From positions 1 through 64,000 of the forward strand of contig NW_022166724.1 of assembly GCF_008728515.1 (NCBI RefSeq): 64,000 nucleotides of DNA, read 5' to 3'. This stretch comes from Papio anubis (taxonomy: Eukaryota > Chordata > Mammalia > Primates > Cercopithecidae). The notes under the pieces were generated by a model. The model did not search any database, had not been told where the DNA came from, and saw only the letters and a program-made list of their open reading frames with translations. Within the stretch, counting starts at the first letter, position 1. The number at the start of each line of letters is the position of its first letter. Position numbers and translations under genes: made by a program. This document shows, in pieces, positions 11,101-22,530 of this stretch.

Positions 11101-11179
11101 CCCAGTAATTCCTTAATTCTTTAAAAATTTAACTTTAAATATCTTTATTGTTCTTTAACCTCGTCTTTGTTACACTAGT

Positions 11180-11535
11180 ATTAGTCACTAATATTTATTG
11201 AGTGTTTACTACCTGACAGGCACAGTGCCAGTTTACATTTTAATTTTCACATCATTTCTATGATATGGGTACTCATTTTTTTAAAGCTTTATGAAGGTAT
11301 AATTTACATACTATAAAATGCACCTGTTTTAAGTGTTCAGTTGAATGATTTTTAATTTATATAGTGGTGCAACCATCAATGATGTGGGTATTCTTACCCC
11401 AATTTAAAAGATAAGGAGGGGGCAGAAGGGGCAGTGTTAAGTAATTGACCCATGATTACACAGCTAGGAAGAACGAGAGCCAAGACTCCAAACCTGGTTG
11501 ATGGTCTTAACCACTGTGCTGTGCTGCAGACAGGC
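11180..11535 (+). repeat. MIR split by an old L1 3' fragment
   Basis: MIR text at 11185-11270 ('atttattgagtgtttactac') resumes at 11390-11535 ('cacagctaggaagaacgaga', 'ccactgtgctgtgctgc'). Between them, 11280-11390 reads like an L1M 3' UTR ('gaaggtataatttacata'). Confidence 0.65.
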
Positions 11536-12450
11536 ACATTCATTCCCGCCTTATCTGAACTCCTTTGCACATTTTCTATTACTGATTTCTACGTAGATTT
11601 GAATATAATGAATTTAAATCATGTCCTTGGTAACAGAACTGATCACAGCCAAAATAATTCACCAAATGGGTTTACTCTGTACTCCAATATAGGTGTCTTC
11701 CCAGGTTTATCTACTTGGCTTGAGAAAAGGGTTGTACAAATAGATGACTGCAGAGTTTTCACGTCCTTCCAGATACCTCGGCCTGGAACAGTCACACTCT
11801 TGGTAAGGGAAGCTGTTTGATTTACTTCTTCCCTTTGGTTGATGACAAGTGAAGTGCGCCCTCTTCCTCCTGTTCTCATTGCTGGAGCACAGACTGAATT
11901 GTGCCCAGACCATCTCTTTCCCACAGGAAACCTGGATCTCACGATCCCTTCCATGCCTGATTCCGTTGGCATGTTTCATTGCCACATTTACCTCTTGTCA
12001 GCCCTGACAGAGAATTCGGCACCCCTTCAGGCTTCTCCTAAACAATCTATTCACACGAACACCCCTGAGCAATCTGGACTTCACTGAAGATAGTGTGTAA
12101 GCAAAGGAGAAGAGCTCACACTGTGTGTCCTATTAGACGTTTTGTTCTCAGAAGTACCTTATTGGCCAAACCACCAGTGCAGGTTTTTCTCTTTGTCCTT
12201 CCCTCTCAAGGCTCAGTCACCTCAACTTCTTTTTGCCTACTAGATATCCAGTCCATCCCCTCACTTCCCCTGGCCCTAGCTCAATCCCATCACTGCTCAG
12301 CAAAACGTCCTCTAGTTCACCATTAATTCAATGGAACATTAGGAGGCAATTTAGTGACCTGTTGTACCTGAGCATGTTCTTAAGGGGGAAGTCTCACGTC
12401 TCATTCCCAGAAAAATCTACCATATATAGATATATATTCCCTACCCGCCT
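11536..12450. other. Spacer without recognised feature
   Basis: Ordinary-looking sequence with several short chance ORFs on both strands. No named repeat or gene is recognised. Confidence 0.4.
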
Positions 12451-12451
12451 G

Positions 12452-12473
12452 CCCCCCCCCCCCCCCCCCCCCC
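12452..12473. repeat. Uninterrupted C22 homopolymer
   Basis: Twenty-two consecutive C on the + strand (G on the -). Confidence 0.95.
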
Positions 12474-12934
12474 AAAGATTGCTGGTGAATGAAATTACCT
12501 GCATCTTGTTAGGTACACTGTACGCAAATCCTTAACCTCAATTCCCTGTCCTCTTCCACGTCTTACCCAGATATCTCAGGAAGATTTTTCTTTCCCTTCT
12601 GTTTGCCTCCCTCTTCGACTTACTTGGGAGTCAGCATCTGACCACAGTCATGACTGGTAATGATGATTTGTGCAAATACTATGAAGGAAAGGACATGAAT
12701 TGTCTTAATTTTAGACCCATTAAAAAACCGCACAGGCCTCAATCTTAAAGTCTTACCTAAATACCCAGAAATACACTTCAGAATTTTTGAAGCTATGCCC
12801 ATGTACATTTTCTTCCTTCCCTAATTTTAATGGTATACTAACACCTTAGGTGAATAAAATTTCTTTACTATTTTATTGAGATAATGCCTTTGTCATGTTT
12901 ATTATTCCAAATTGCATTATGTTTCACTATAGGG

Positions 12935-13242
12935 TTTTTTTTTTTTTTTTTTTTTTTTGAGATGGAGTCTGGCTGTGTCTGCACCCAGGCTGGAGTGCAG
13001 TGGCCGGATCTCAGCTCTGCAAGCCTCCGCCTCCCGGGTTCCATGTTCTCCTGCCTCAGCCTCGAGTAGCTGGGACTACAGAGCCCGCCACCTCGCCCAG
13101 CTAGTTTTGTATTTTTTAGTAGAGATGGGGTTTCACCATGTTGCTTAGCCAGGATGGTTTTAGATCTCCTGACCCTCGTGATCCGCCAGTCTCGGCCTCC
13201 CAAAGTGCTGGGATTACAGGCTTGAGCCACCGCGCCCGGCCC
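12935..13242 (-). repeat. AluY with scattered indels and target-site duplication
   Basis: Antisense young AluY flanked by 'ttcactatag' (about 12923-12932 and 13243-13252). The body has many one- to four-base gains and losses but few substitutions. Confidence 0.85.
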
Positions 13243-13569
13243 TTCACTATAGTTTTTAATAGGACTTTGGTTACCAGTTTTGTCCCCACCTTGTAAGTTT
13301 CACCTTACCAAAGTACCCCAACACGCTTGTTAGCTTCTGGTTTTGCATACAGTGTACATTCTGTGTCCTTGATCTTCTGCTTTGCTTGGTGAGATCCTTC
13401 ATCTTAAATAACAGGACAAGTGTTATCTATTGTGTGTGTGTTGGTATACACGTTTTTCTTCATGATTAACAACTTAAGATATTCCGGACCATTTGTATGG
13501 CCTTTAACAAAAAATCACCTTATTACTGAAATTTCACGGTGGCGGCGGGTGCTGCTGCTTGTTTACCAT

Positions 13570-13574
<5 letters not shown>

Positions 13575-13609
<35 letters not shown>

Positions 13610-13890
13610 AGGCGAGGTCACCAAGCTCCTGCCAACCCAGGCTGGGAGAGTGCAGTGGCGGATCTCAGCTCACTGCAAGCTCCACACTCGGGTTCATGCA
13701 TTCTCGACCTCAGCCTCCCAGCTGGGACTACAGGCAGCCGCCACCTCGCCCGGCCTAGTTTTGTATTTCTTAGTAGAGGCGGGGTTTCACGTGTTAGCCA
13801 AGGATAGTCTCGATCCTCCTGACCTCGTGATCCACCCGTCTCGGCCTCCCAAAGTGCTGGGATTACAGGCTTGAGCCACCGCGCCCAGCC
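13575..13890 (-). repeat. AluY with scattered indels and target-site duplication
   Basis: Antisense young AluY flanked by 'taccattca' (13564 and 13891). The first 190 bases after the poly-T are scrambled as in the copy at 12935; the end is clean. Confidence 0.85.
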
Positions 13891-14214
13891 TACCATTCAG
13901 TTTTTACAAGTGTTGTGACTCCTGGCGGATGCCAGGTTCTTAATGCTGTTAAGTCATGAATCTTCTTTGAGAACCAGGAAAGCTCTGCCCGGAAAAATGT
14001 ACATGCAGTTTCAGAGAATTCATGCACTTCCTGAAATTCATCCTCTAACCACTGTTCCCCAAATAAAACATTTTACCTTAAAAAAGACCGAGTCACTGCC
14101 GCAATAATTTCCTCTTCACCGCACCTCTCAGCTTTGGGAATAAAGCTATGTCAAAAAGACTTGTCTGGGTGAACCCCTGCAAATGGAAGTCAGCTGGACC
14201 TCAGTAAAAGGCCA

Positions 14215-15130
14215 GTGGGAAGGGGCGGGGACGATTCTGGCGATCACATGAGAAAGGGAGCAGCCTCAGCGGGGCAGGTGGACACAGTCGTCATCCACTC
14301 GCTGGCCGCCTGCGACGTGAAGCACCTGCGCTGGGCGCGGCGGGCAAGCGCTCAACACCTGCGCTGGGCGCCTCAACAGCCCAGCGGCGTCAGCGCTGCG
14401 GCGCAGGAAAGGGTCCCAAACGCAGGGCGGCCACGCAGCGTCGCGCCCACCTGTCCCTCTCCCCGAAGCGCTGAGCCAGCACGATGCACAGAAGGGAAGG
14501 AGGAAGGTGGCTTGAGGGCAGTGACCGACCGGACAGTGGAAGTCCATTTCAGGAGCCCCGGGACCCGAGCTCGGACCGCTTTCCAATCCCCCAGGCGTCT
14601 TTCCCACGTCCTTGTCTCCTAATCCTGGGAATCGACGGCCACTCCACTCTCCTGCAGTACCGCGGACAAGAACACCCATTGTTTTTACTTGTTTATAATA
14701 CGCTTCACAGGCAGGTGTCTTCTGATGGACCCAACTCTGTTGGTACTCGTCTCCTCCAAAAAGTCCCCAAATGCGCTAGCAGGCCTGCCAGCCCGGCATC
14801 CGAGAGGTAAGAGCCCCTGCGGCGCGAGCGGAAGTGCGTCTGTCGCGGGGCCTCTCTAGGACGCCGGGAGGACCCCTCGTTAGCGCGGGACCTCGGCGGC
14901 CGGGGGCGGGGCTCGAGGGGTGAGGGCGGCTCGCCGCGCGCGGATTAGCTGCCATCCGGCTGGCCTTTCTGTCGGGGACCAGTGGGGTGGCCGCTGAGGG
15001 CCGAGGGATCCCCCCCGCTCTGGGCGGGCTCACGGCCGCGTGCGTGGGCTCTGGGGCGTCCGCGGAGACCCCTACGTGCGTGTGCGGGGTGGGGTCGGGG
15101 TGGCAGTTGGAGGCAAATCAATGGGCCTGT
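14215..15130. promoter_or_regulatory. CpG island, orphan promoter between ZFP3 and ZNF232
   Basis: GC-rich and CpG-dense region with no Alu. It lies downstream of ZFP3 and beyond the 3' end of ZNF232, so it is not the evident promoter of either. A 16-base repeat 'cacctgcgctgggcgc' occurs at 14323-14338 and 14356-14371. A strong + strand splice donor AG|GTAAGA follows at 14807, suggesting a spliced, probably non-coding, + strand transcript. ORFs here are GC-driven and look non-coding. Confidence 0.65.
14800..14816 (+). promoter_or_regulatory. Candidate 5' splice donor of an orphan transcript
   Basis: The text 'ccgagaggtaagagcc' matches the donor consensus MAG|GTRAG at the exit of the CpG island. 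Confidence 0.5.
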
Positions 15131-15391
15131 ACTTCTGTCTCTCCGCCTGCTGGGATTTGCAGTTTGTGAGGACGTTTCACATCCCACGGATATTTACGGA
15201 ATCCCTTTCGCGGCCCAGGCTTTTCTGGACACCAAGCCAGGCCTATTATAACTATTTAATATATAATTATTACAGTTAAACTTATTTGCAGTCGGGAAGC
15301 ATAGACTCAAAACACGAAAGGCAGGGTTGGCTTTAGAAAGAAGTCACTGTCGTCTAAGAGTGCCAGAGGGACTAAGAAGATAGGTATGGAG

Positions 15392-15687
15392 GGCCGGGCG
15401 CGGTGGCTCACACCTGTAATCCTAGCACTTTGGGAGGCCGAGGTGGGCGGATCACCTGAGGTCGGGAGTTCAAGACCAGCCTGGCCAACATGGTGAAACC
15501 CCGTCTCTACTAAAAATACAAAAATTAGCTGGGCGTGGTGGCGTATACCTGTAATCCCAGCTACTCAGGAGGCTGAGGCAGGAGAATCACTTGAACCCGG
15601 GAGGCAGATGTCACAGTGAGCTAAGATCGCACCAGTGCACTCCAGCCTGGGCAACAGAGCGAGACTCCGTCTCAAAAGAAAAAAAAA
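15392..15687 (+). repeat. AluS-like
   Basis: Full sense Alu ending in an A-rich tail. Confidence 0.92.
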
Positions 15688-15931
15688 GGGCCAGGCGCGG
15701 AGGCTCACGCCTGTAATCCCAGCACTTTAACAGGCCAAGGCAGGAGGGTCACTTGAGCCCAGGAGTTCCAGACCAGCCTGGCCAACATGGCAAAACCCTG
15801 TCCCTACAGAAAAATACAAATATCAGCCGGGTGTGGTGCTGTGCACCTGTGGTCCCAGCTACTTGGGAGTCTAGGAGGTCGAGGTCGCAGTGAACTATCA
15901 TCATGAGACCCTGTCTCAAAAAAAAAAAAAA
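15688..15931 (+). repeat. Alu, head-to-tail with the previous copy, internally deleted
   Basis: Sense Alu starting directly after the previous A-tail; part of the right arm is missing around 15880. Confidence 0.85.
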
Positions 15932-16119
15932 GCTGGGCCAATGCTAGGACTCCTCCCATTTGTTTCCCTTCTCTCAGGGCTCTTTCACATTGCCTGTTGC
16001 CGAGTTCTGAAAATTATTGTTTCATATATTTTATCTGGCTTTTTAAATGTGGGATGGTAAATTCAGTCCGTTACTCCATTATGGTTTCATACTTGGAAGC
16101 AGAAAAAGAAATTTGCTTC

Positions 16120-16422
16120 TATTTTTTTTTTTTTTTTAACAGGGTCTCACTTTGTCACCCAGGCTAGAGTGCAGTGGCACAATCTCGGCTCACTGCAGCC
16201 TCAATCTCCCAGGTTCAAGCAATCCTTCTGTGTCAGCCCCCCAAGTAGCTGGGATTACAGGTGTGTGCCACCATGCCTGGCTATTTTTTTTTTTTTTTTT
16301 TTTGTAGAGACAAGGTTTTGCCATGTTTCCCAGGCTGGTCTGGAACTCCTGAGTTCAAATAATCTGCCTGCCTCAGCCCCCCAAAATGCTAGGATTACAG
16401 GCGTGAGCAACCGTGCCCAGCC
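16120..16422 (-). repeat. AluS/J-like
   Basis: Full antisense Alu with an expanded poly-T linker (16284-16303). Confidence 0.9.
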
Positions 16423-16599
16423 AAATTTGCTCATTTGATATAAGGTTTATGGGTATGCCAATTTTGTGGCTGATGGAACTCTTTCAAGGCTTTCGTTTTT
16501 TAAATAAAGACCTTCATTTCTCATTGTTCCATTAAGCAATTAAGGTGACAGCATTAATTTGCAGAATTAATTAACAAGAATTAATTACATTTAATCTAT

Positions 16600-16888
16600 T
16601 ATTTTGAGACAGAGTTTCGCTCGTTGTCCAGGCTGGAGTGCAGTGGTGTGAGCTCGGCTTACTGCAACCTCCGCCTCCCGGGTTCAAGGGATCCTCCTGC
16701 CTCAGCCTCCCGAGTAGCTGGAATTACAGGCGCCCGCCATCATACCCAGCTAATTTTTTGTAATTTTACTAGACATGGGTTTTCACCATGTTGGCCAGGC
16801 TGGTCTCAAACTCCTGAGCTCAGGTGATCCACCCGCCTCGGCCTCCCAAAGTGCTGGAATTACAGGCATGAGCCACTCTGCCCATCCA
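16600..16888 (-). repeat. AluS-like
   Basis: Antisense Alu, complete except for a short T tail. Confidence 0.9.
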
Positions 16889-17099
16889 GTTACATTTAAT
16901 TTTCAATTTAGTTAAACTTTGCATTGGTTCCTGGGCAGCAGAGATAGTCTCATTGGTGGAACCAAGCACTCATCTGTCTGGGAAGCAGTGCTGACTGGGA
17001 CAGTGAGTTTGGCTTTCTCTGCTCCACAGTTCAAGTTGGAAATGCAAAAGCCCCCCTTCTCTTCCCTGCAGCTCTGAGTAAAGAGTACCATGTGCACAG

Positions 17100-17225
17100 G
17101 CTTTGAAATCATATTTAGGTTCAGATCTTGGCTCTGTCACTTATCAGTTATGTGGCCTTGGACAAATTATTTCATCTATTTTAGTCTGTTTCTTCATCCG
17201 TAACATTGCAATATAAAGCCTCCTT
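17100..17225 (+). repeat. MIR
   Basis: Typical MIR phrases 'cttggctctgtcacttatca' and 'tgtggccttggacaaattat'. Confidence 0.8.
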
Positions 17226-17690
17226 CTGAAAGTTAGCAGTACAGTTACAACACTGCTTCAGTAATTTTTGGGTGGCTGGAAGAAGAGGAGACTGACTCCC
17301 TTAACACTAAGCCCAAAGCTTCCCCGTTTCCATGTGCTCCCTGGTTTGCAGCTCTCCTCCCTCCCTCCAGGGCTTACGGCCATACTGTCTGTAGGGCAGC
17401 CACTCTGCCACCTCTGGCCTCAGGGTCCTCTTGGGTGTGTGCAGAGGCAGGTGCCTGAGAAAGGCCTGTAGAATGGGGCTGCTGGACAGAGCCTAAGGCT
17501 CTTGGGAGGAAAACTTGGAGCCATTTGCACTGTTTGGCTTGAAGCATAAACTGAGGGAGGGTGAGCTGGTTTCTGCGTGGCAGTCAGATCTACCCCCAAA
17601 AGTCCTACTGATCTTGCCCCCTTCATACTTTTCAAATCTGTCTCCTCTTCCACATCCCCATGGTCACTCCCTCAGTTTAGGTAGCCATAT
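17226..17690. other. Spacer without recognised feature
   Basis: Moderately GC-rich sequence with chance ORFs on both strands. No repeat or exon recognised. Confidence 0.4.
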
Positions 17691-17699
17691 TACTTGGAG

Positions 17700-17930
17700 G
17701 TTACCACAAGTCTCCTAATAGGAGTCTGTTTGCAGTTTTCCACACTGTAGATAAAGTGATCTTTCTGAAGTACACAACTGAGTAACTGACGGTGTCACTC
17801 CCTAGTAATAGCTCCCCACTGCTCTTAAATCCAAAATCCCTTACCTGGCTTAAAAGGCCTTGATCTCTGATAAACATCATCTCTCCAGCCGCATCGAATG
17901 CATTTGTCCCTTGCACTCTATACGATAGGC
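17700..17930 (+). repeat. L2-like LINE fragment
   Basis: Text resembling the L2 3' end ('agctccccactgctcttaaa', 'ccttacctggcttaaaaggc'). Confidence 0.5.
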
Positions 17931-17939
17931 ACACTAAAA

Positions 17940-18045
17940 AAGGTTTTTTTTAATTTTTAGGTAGGATTTTGCTATGTTGCCCAGGCTGGACCACCTCAGC
18001 CTCCCAAGTAGCTGGGACCATAGGTACCTGCTACTGGGCCTGACT
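17940..18045 (-). repeat. AluJ fragment with internal deletion
   Basis: Antisense Alu arm joined directly from 'gcccaggctgg' to 'accacctcagcctcccaag'. Confidence 0.7.
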
Positions 18046-18339
18046 TGTGTTGGCAGACATTTAACAAATAGCTAACAGGTAGTTCAAAACCTTTTTGGTT
18101 TTGCTGTGTTTGCTGATTTCTATGGTGTGAATACTCCCACCAAGGCTGATTTCAATGCAGACTTGGGAAGCGATGTGCGAAACTGGCTCTGGCCAGCCTG
18201 TATAGACTGGCTCTAGCACAACATGGGAAAAGCCACACCCTACACAATAAGGTGTCAATTTCAATCCTGGTCAGGGGGGTGTGGGCTCTTCTAAGTTTGC
18301 TTCTTGAGAATTAGCTGTTCCCTTTTCTGCTATTCCTGT

Positions 18340-18630
18340 ATTTTTTGACACAGGGTCTCACTCCGTCACATAGGCTGGTGTGCAGTGGTGTGATCATGAC
18401 TTACTGTAGCCTCAACCTCCCGGGCTCAGGTGATTCTCCCTCCTCAGCCTCCCAAGTAGCTGGGACTCTAGGCACGCACCACCATACCTGGCTAGTTTTT
18501 TGTATCTTTTTGTAGAGATGGGGTTTCACCATGTTGCTCAGGCTGGTCTTAAACTCCGGGGTTCAAGCCATCTGCCCACCTCAGCCTCCCAATGTGCGGG
18601 GATTACAGGAGTGAGCCATCATACCTGGCC
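18340..18630 (-). repeat. AluJ/S-like
   Basis: Full antisense Alu, moderately diverged. Confidence 0.9.
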
Positions 18631-18649
18631 TATTCCTATATTCTTTTGG

Positions 18650-18936
18650 TTTGTTTGAGATGGAGTCTCACTCTGTCACCCAGGCTGGAGTGCAGTGGCA
18701 TGATCTCGGCTCACAGCAACCTCTGCCTCCCAGGTTTAGGCAATTCTCCTACCTCAGCCACCCGAATTATAGGCGCCCGCCACCACCATGCCCGGATAAT
18801 TTTTTGTGTGTTTTTAGTAGAGATGGGGTTTCACCATGTTGGCCAGGTTAGTCTCAAACTCGTGACCTCAAGTGGTTCACCTGCCTCAGCCTCTCAATGT
18901 GTTGCGATTACAGGCATGAGCCACCGCACCCAGCCC
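18650..18936 (-). repeat. AluS-like
   Basis: Full antisense Alu, adjacent to the previous one. Confidence 0.9.
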
Positions 18937-18956
18937 CTATATTCTTTAGAGATCTT

Positions 18957-19254
18957 TTTTTTTTTTTTCTTTTTGAGAGGGAGTCTCGCTCTGTTGCCCA
19001 GGCTGGAGTGCAGTTGTGCGATCTCCACTCACTGCAAGCTCCGCCTTCCGGGTTCACGCCATTCTCCTGCCTCAGCCTCCCGTGTAGCTGGGACTACAGG
19101 TGCCCGCCACTGCGCCTGGCTAATTTTTGTATTTTTAGTAGAGATGGGGTTTCACCATGTTAGCCAGGATGGTCTCGATCTCCTGACCTCGTGATCTGCC
19201 CATCTCGGCCTCCCAAAGTGCTGGGATTACAGGCGTGAGCCACCGTGCCCGGCC
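18957..19254 (-). repeat. AluY with target-site duplication
   Basis: Antisense AluY flanked by 'tctttagagatct' (18943 and 19255). Confidence 0.92.
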
Positions 19255-19308
19255 TCTTTAGAGATCTCTTTATTCCCTTTAGCAGATAATCCTTTTACTA
19301 GTTACTTC

Positions 19309-19372
19309 TTTAAATTTTCTTCAAATTACTAGTGTGGTTTTTGTTCCCTGCCTGGACACTTGCAGATGTGAC
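19309..19372. repeat. Copy A of a 64-bp non-repeat duplication
   Basis: Matches 24051-24114 in the same orientation with two mismatches by eye. It lies beyond the 3' end of ZNF232. Confidence 0.85.
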
Positions 19373-19412
19373 CCCGTCTGAGCAGGCAGACTAGTAGGTC
19401 TGAGAAAAGGCC

Positions 19413-19552
19413 AGAACTGGTCAGGCAGTGCAGCTCATGCCTGTAATCCCCATACTTTGGAAGGCCAAGGCAGGAGGATTGCTTGAGATCAGGAGTTTGG
19501 CACCAGCTTGGGCAACACAGTGAGACTCCATCTCTACCAATAAAAAAAAAAG
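19413..19552 (+). repeat. Alu monomer (FLAM-like)
   Basis: Sense left-arm relative ending in an A-rich tail at 19540-19551. Confidence 0.8.
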
Positions 19553-19645
19553 CGGGGGAGCCAGACCAAAGCCCCATTCACAATAAATACAAATATAACA
19601 CTTCTCGAGCAGCTGCTCAGTGCCAGGTTAAAAATTCCAATGAAG

Positions 19646-19940
19646 GACAGGCACGGTGGCTCACGCTTGTAATCCCAGCACTTTGGGAGGCCGAGGTGGG
19701 TGGATCATGAAGTCAGGAGTTCAAGACCATCCTGACTAACACGATGAAACCCATCTCTACTAAAAATACAAAAAAATTAGCCGGGCATGGTGGCACACAC
19801 CTGTAATCCCAGCTACTCAGGAGGCTGAGGCAGGAGAATGGTGTAAACCCGGGGGGGCGGAGCTTGCAGTGAGCCGAGACTGCACCACTGCACTCCAGCC
19901 TGGGCTACAGAGCAAGACTCCATCTCCAAAAAAAAAAAAA
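19646..19940 (+). repeat. AluS/Y
   Basis: Full sense Alu. The diverged flanking repeat is 'aaaattccaatgaag' / 'aaaactctaatgaag'. Confidence 0.92.
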
Positions 19941-19956
19941 AAAAACTCTAATGAAG

Positions 19957-20245
19957 TAGCCAGGCATTGTGGCTCAGGCCTGTAATCCCAGCACTTTGGG
20001 AGGCAGAGGTGGGCAGATCATGAGGTCAAGAGATTGAGACCAGCCTGACCAATATGGTGAAACCCCATCTCTACTAAAAACACAAAAAATTAGCTGGGCG
20101 TGGTGGCACACGCCTGTAGTCCCAGCTACTTGGGAGGCTGAGGCAGGAGGATCGCTTGAACCCAGGAGGTGGAGGTTGCAGTGAGCTGAGATCATGCCAC
20201 TGCGCTCCAGCCTGGAGAGAGAGCAAGACTCCATCTCAAAAAAAT
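19957..20245 (+). repeat. AluS
   Basis: Full sense Alu with a tail grading into (TA)n. Confidence 0.92.
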
Positions 20246-20539
20246 ATATATATATATTATAATTAAGTAGACATTATTGGTAGGCAAACTAGGCAGATCA
20301 TGCTAGAAAGGAGAAGTAAACCAACTTGGCTACTACTTGCAGCCAAAGGGGTCCTAATGAATATCAGTATCTTAATCAAAGGACATGAAGGGATGATCTA
20401 CAGGCAGAACTAAGTAAACAGTTTTTCCTAAAGAAAGACACAGGAAAAATCTTAAGGAGCTTATAACTTTTATGGGATCCAGTCCTAAAGTAGATTAGAC
20501 CGATGTAGAATCCTGTCTGGAGACGTTCTCCCCTTCAAT
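20246..20539 (-). other. ZNF232: ZNF232 3' UTR
   Basis: Sequence directly after the stop, without a recognised repeat and without a clear poly(A) signal. The nearest AATAAA on this strand that I find is at 19269-19274, beyond several Alus. Confidence 0.5.
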
Positions 20540-21249
20540 TCAATGGGAAGGCTCTTTTCTGGCATGAACTCTCCGATGTCTAATGAGTTCTGAGCACCAT
20601 CCATAAGCTTTCCCACATTCTTTACATATAAAAGGTCTCTCTCCACTGTGAACTCTCCGATGCTGACTGAGATAGGAGCTTTGACTAAAGGCCTTCCCAC
20701 ACTCATTACACTCATAGGGCTTCTCTCCTGAGTGAATCCTCTGATGCTGAACAAGATGAGCACCCCACCTGAAGGCCTTCCCACATTCGTTACATTCGAA
20801 AGGTTTCTCTCCTGTATGAATTCTCTGATGCTGACCGAGGTTTGAGCTCTGTTTGAAAGTTTTCCCACAGTCACTACACTTATAGGGTTTCTCTCCAGAA
20901 TGAACTCTCTGGTGGACAACAAGATGTGAGTTATAAATGAAGGTTTTACCACATTCACTACATTCATGCTCTTTCTTCCCTGTGGGAATTTCCTTATGGG
21001 TGACAACCATCTGCCTGAAACTTTTCCCCTGGGCAGGGGACCACCTCAGTGTCTCCGCTTTGGGATTTCTCTGCTGCAGTTGTAAGGTACCCTCAGAGGT
21101 AGCTTCAAATGTAGAGGTGTCAGTAGCAAGTTTTTCTGAGAACACCTGTGATTCCGCTTCAGTAATGGGTGGTTGTGGCAATGATCCTTTGTCCTTGGGC
21201 TCTGGGCCATCTTCTGTAACAACTGACAGAAAATGTAAATACACCTGTT
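20540..21249 (-). CDS. ZNF232: ZNF232, last coding exon (five zinc fingers)
   Basis: ZNF232 is a SCAN-domain C2H2 protein, a nuclear DNA-binding regulator that can dimerise through SCAN. This exon starts after acceptor AG at 21251-21250 and ends with the stop at 20540-20542. It supplies a linker and five fingers (about residues 254-388 of the 395-residue product counted from the ATG at 24718), all with intact CxxC/HxxxH ligands, ending RRVHARKEPSH. The exon joins 23898-24024 in phase: one leftover base G plus AA makes a Glu codon. The three exons sum to 1188 coding bases with no stop. Identity rests on recalled similarity to human ZNF232 and on the adjacent ZFP3, its neighbour on human 17p13.2. 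I see no canonical AATAAA close to the stop. Confidence 0.9.
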
Positions 21250-21507
21250 CTGGATGTATGAAGAAATGACACTTAGATTAAAATTTACATTTCTGGAATG
21301 AAAAAAAATACTTAAAAACTACTATATATATGACAAAGACTGGAAGAATATTTACTTGGATATTACCAATGGTTAACTCTTGGTGATGGGACTATGTTAC
21401 AGAGGAGAGGGTTTCTGCTTTTTAATTTCTCCCATTTATCTGCTTTTTTTCCCCTAATTTCTCCATAATGAAGCACTAAAGAAGTTTTATTGAAAAAATG
21501 AAGGCAA

Positions 21508-21801
21508 GCCGGACGCGGTGGCTCACGCCTGTAATTCCAGCACTCTGGGAGGCTGAGGCAGGCGGATCACGAGGTCAGGAGATCGAGACCATCCTGGCTA
21601 ACACGGTGAAACCCTGTCCCTACTAAAAATACAAAAAATTAGCCAGGCGTGGTGGCGGGCGCCTGTAGTCCCAGCTCCTCGGGAGGCTGAGGCAGGAGAA
21701 TTGCGTGAACCCAGGAAGCGGAGCTTGCAGTGAGCCAAGATCGCGCCGCTGCACTCCAGCCTGGGCGACAGAGCAAGACTCCGTCTCAAAAAAAAAAAAA
21801 A
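21508..21801 (+). repeat. AluY with target-site duplication
   Basis: Full sense AluY. 'gaaaaaatgaaggcaa' occurs at 21492-21507 and 21802-21817. Confidence 0.95.
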
Positions 21802-22246
21802 GAAAAAATGAAGGCAATTACAAATGCATGGTCTTGTTTTAGGATTTTTCATATTTTCAAGGAATCAGGGAGTGATGGTGTGAAGAAAGGGAAAAACAAG
21901 AATCATTAGGGTTAAGGAAAAGGGAGGTTTCTAAAGGCAAAAAAACCGTGCCCTTCCTGGCTCTGCAACCTTCACCTCTGCCCATCCATTTCCCAGCTGC
22001 ATAAATCTATAGTCTCTTTACAGGATCCTCAACTAACTGCTTCCTTTACCAAAAGGACTTCCAGCTCCCTGCCTCCTATCTGCTTGGTGCCTTCTGCCTT
22101 TCTCTTCCTTAAAAAGGGAAAAAGAGTGCGTTGCCTTTTTGTTTTTAAATGTCCATAGCACATTTTATGTTTTATCTGTTGTAACACTCCCTATAGCCTA
22201 AGGAGAACAGAAACCAATTGCTTTAAGATAACTCAATGTCATTTGA

Positions 22247-22530
22247 CTTTTTTTTTTTTTTTTTCTGTCACCCAGGCTGGAGTGTAGTGGCATAACCTTG
22301 GCTCACTGCAACTTCCGTTTCCCTGGTTCAAGTGATTCTCATGCCTCAGCCTCCCCACTAGCTGGGATTACAGGCGCGTACCACCACACCCGTCTAAGTT
22401 TTGTATTTTTAGTAGAGACGGGGTTTCACCATGTTAGCCAGGCTGGTCTTGAACCCCTAACCCGAAGTGATCTGCCTGCCTCAGCCTCCCAAAGTGCTGG
22501 GATTATAGGTGTGAGCCACTGTGCCCAGCC
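22247..22530 (-). repeat. AluS missing the tail-proximal end
   Basis: Antisense Alu in which the poly-T joins directly to 'ctgtcacccaggctgg', so about 20 bases are absent. Confidence 0.88.

Larger units (their letters stand above)
9184..12858 (+). other. ZFP3: Probable long ZFP3 3' UTR and downstream sequence
   Basis: No intron signal follows the stop. The first canonical AATAAA I find on this strand is at 12853-12858, so a repeat-laden 3' UTR of up to 3.7 kb is possible. An earlier non-canonical poly(A) site cannot be excluded. Alu, MIR and old L1 pieces are embedded. Confidence 0.4.

Noticed and set aside
14215..15279. Several 60-137 codon ORFs in the CpG island
   Set aside because: GC-rich DNA rarely contains stop codons; the frames overlap on both strands and show no domain or codon bias.
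18592..19194. 200-codon ORF across two Alus
   Set aside because: It is the translation of antisense Alu sequence (repeated SRLECSG and NLCLPGSS-type phrases), with no independent gene evidence.
20485..21006. 173-codon minus-strand ORF overlapping the ZNF232 finger exon
   Set aside because: Alternative-frame shadow of the periodic finger coding sequence.
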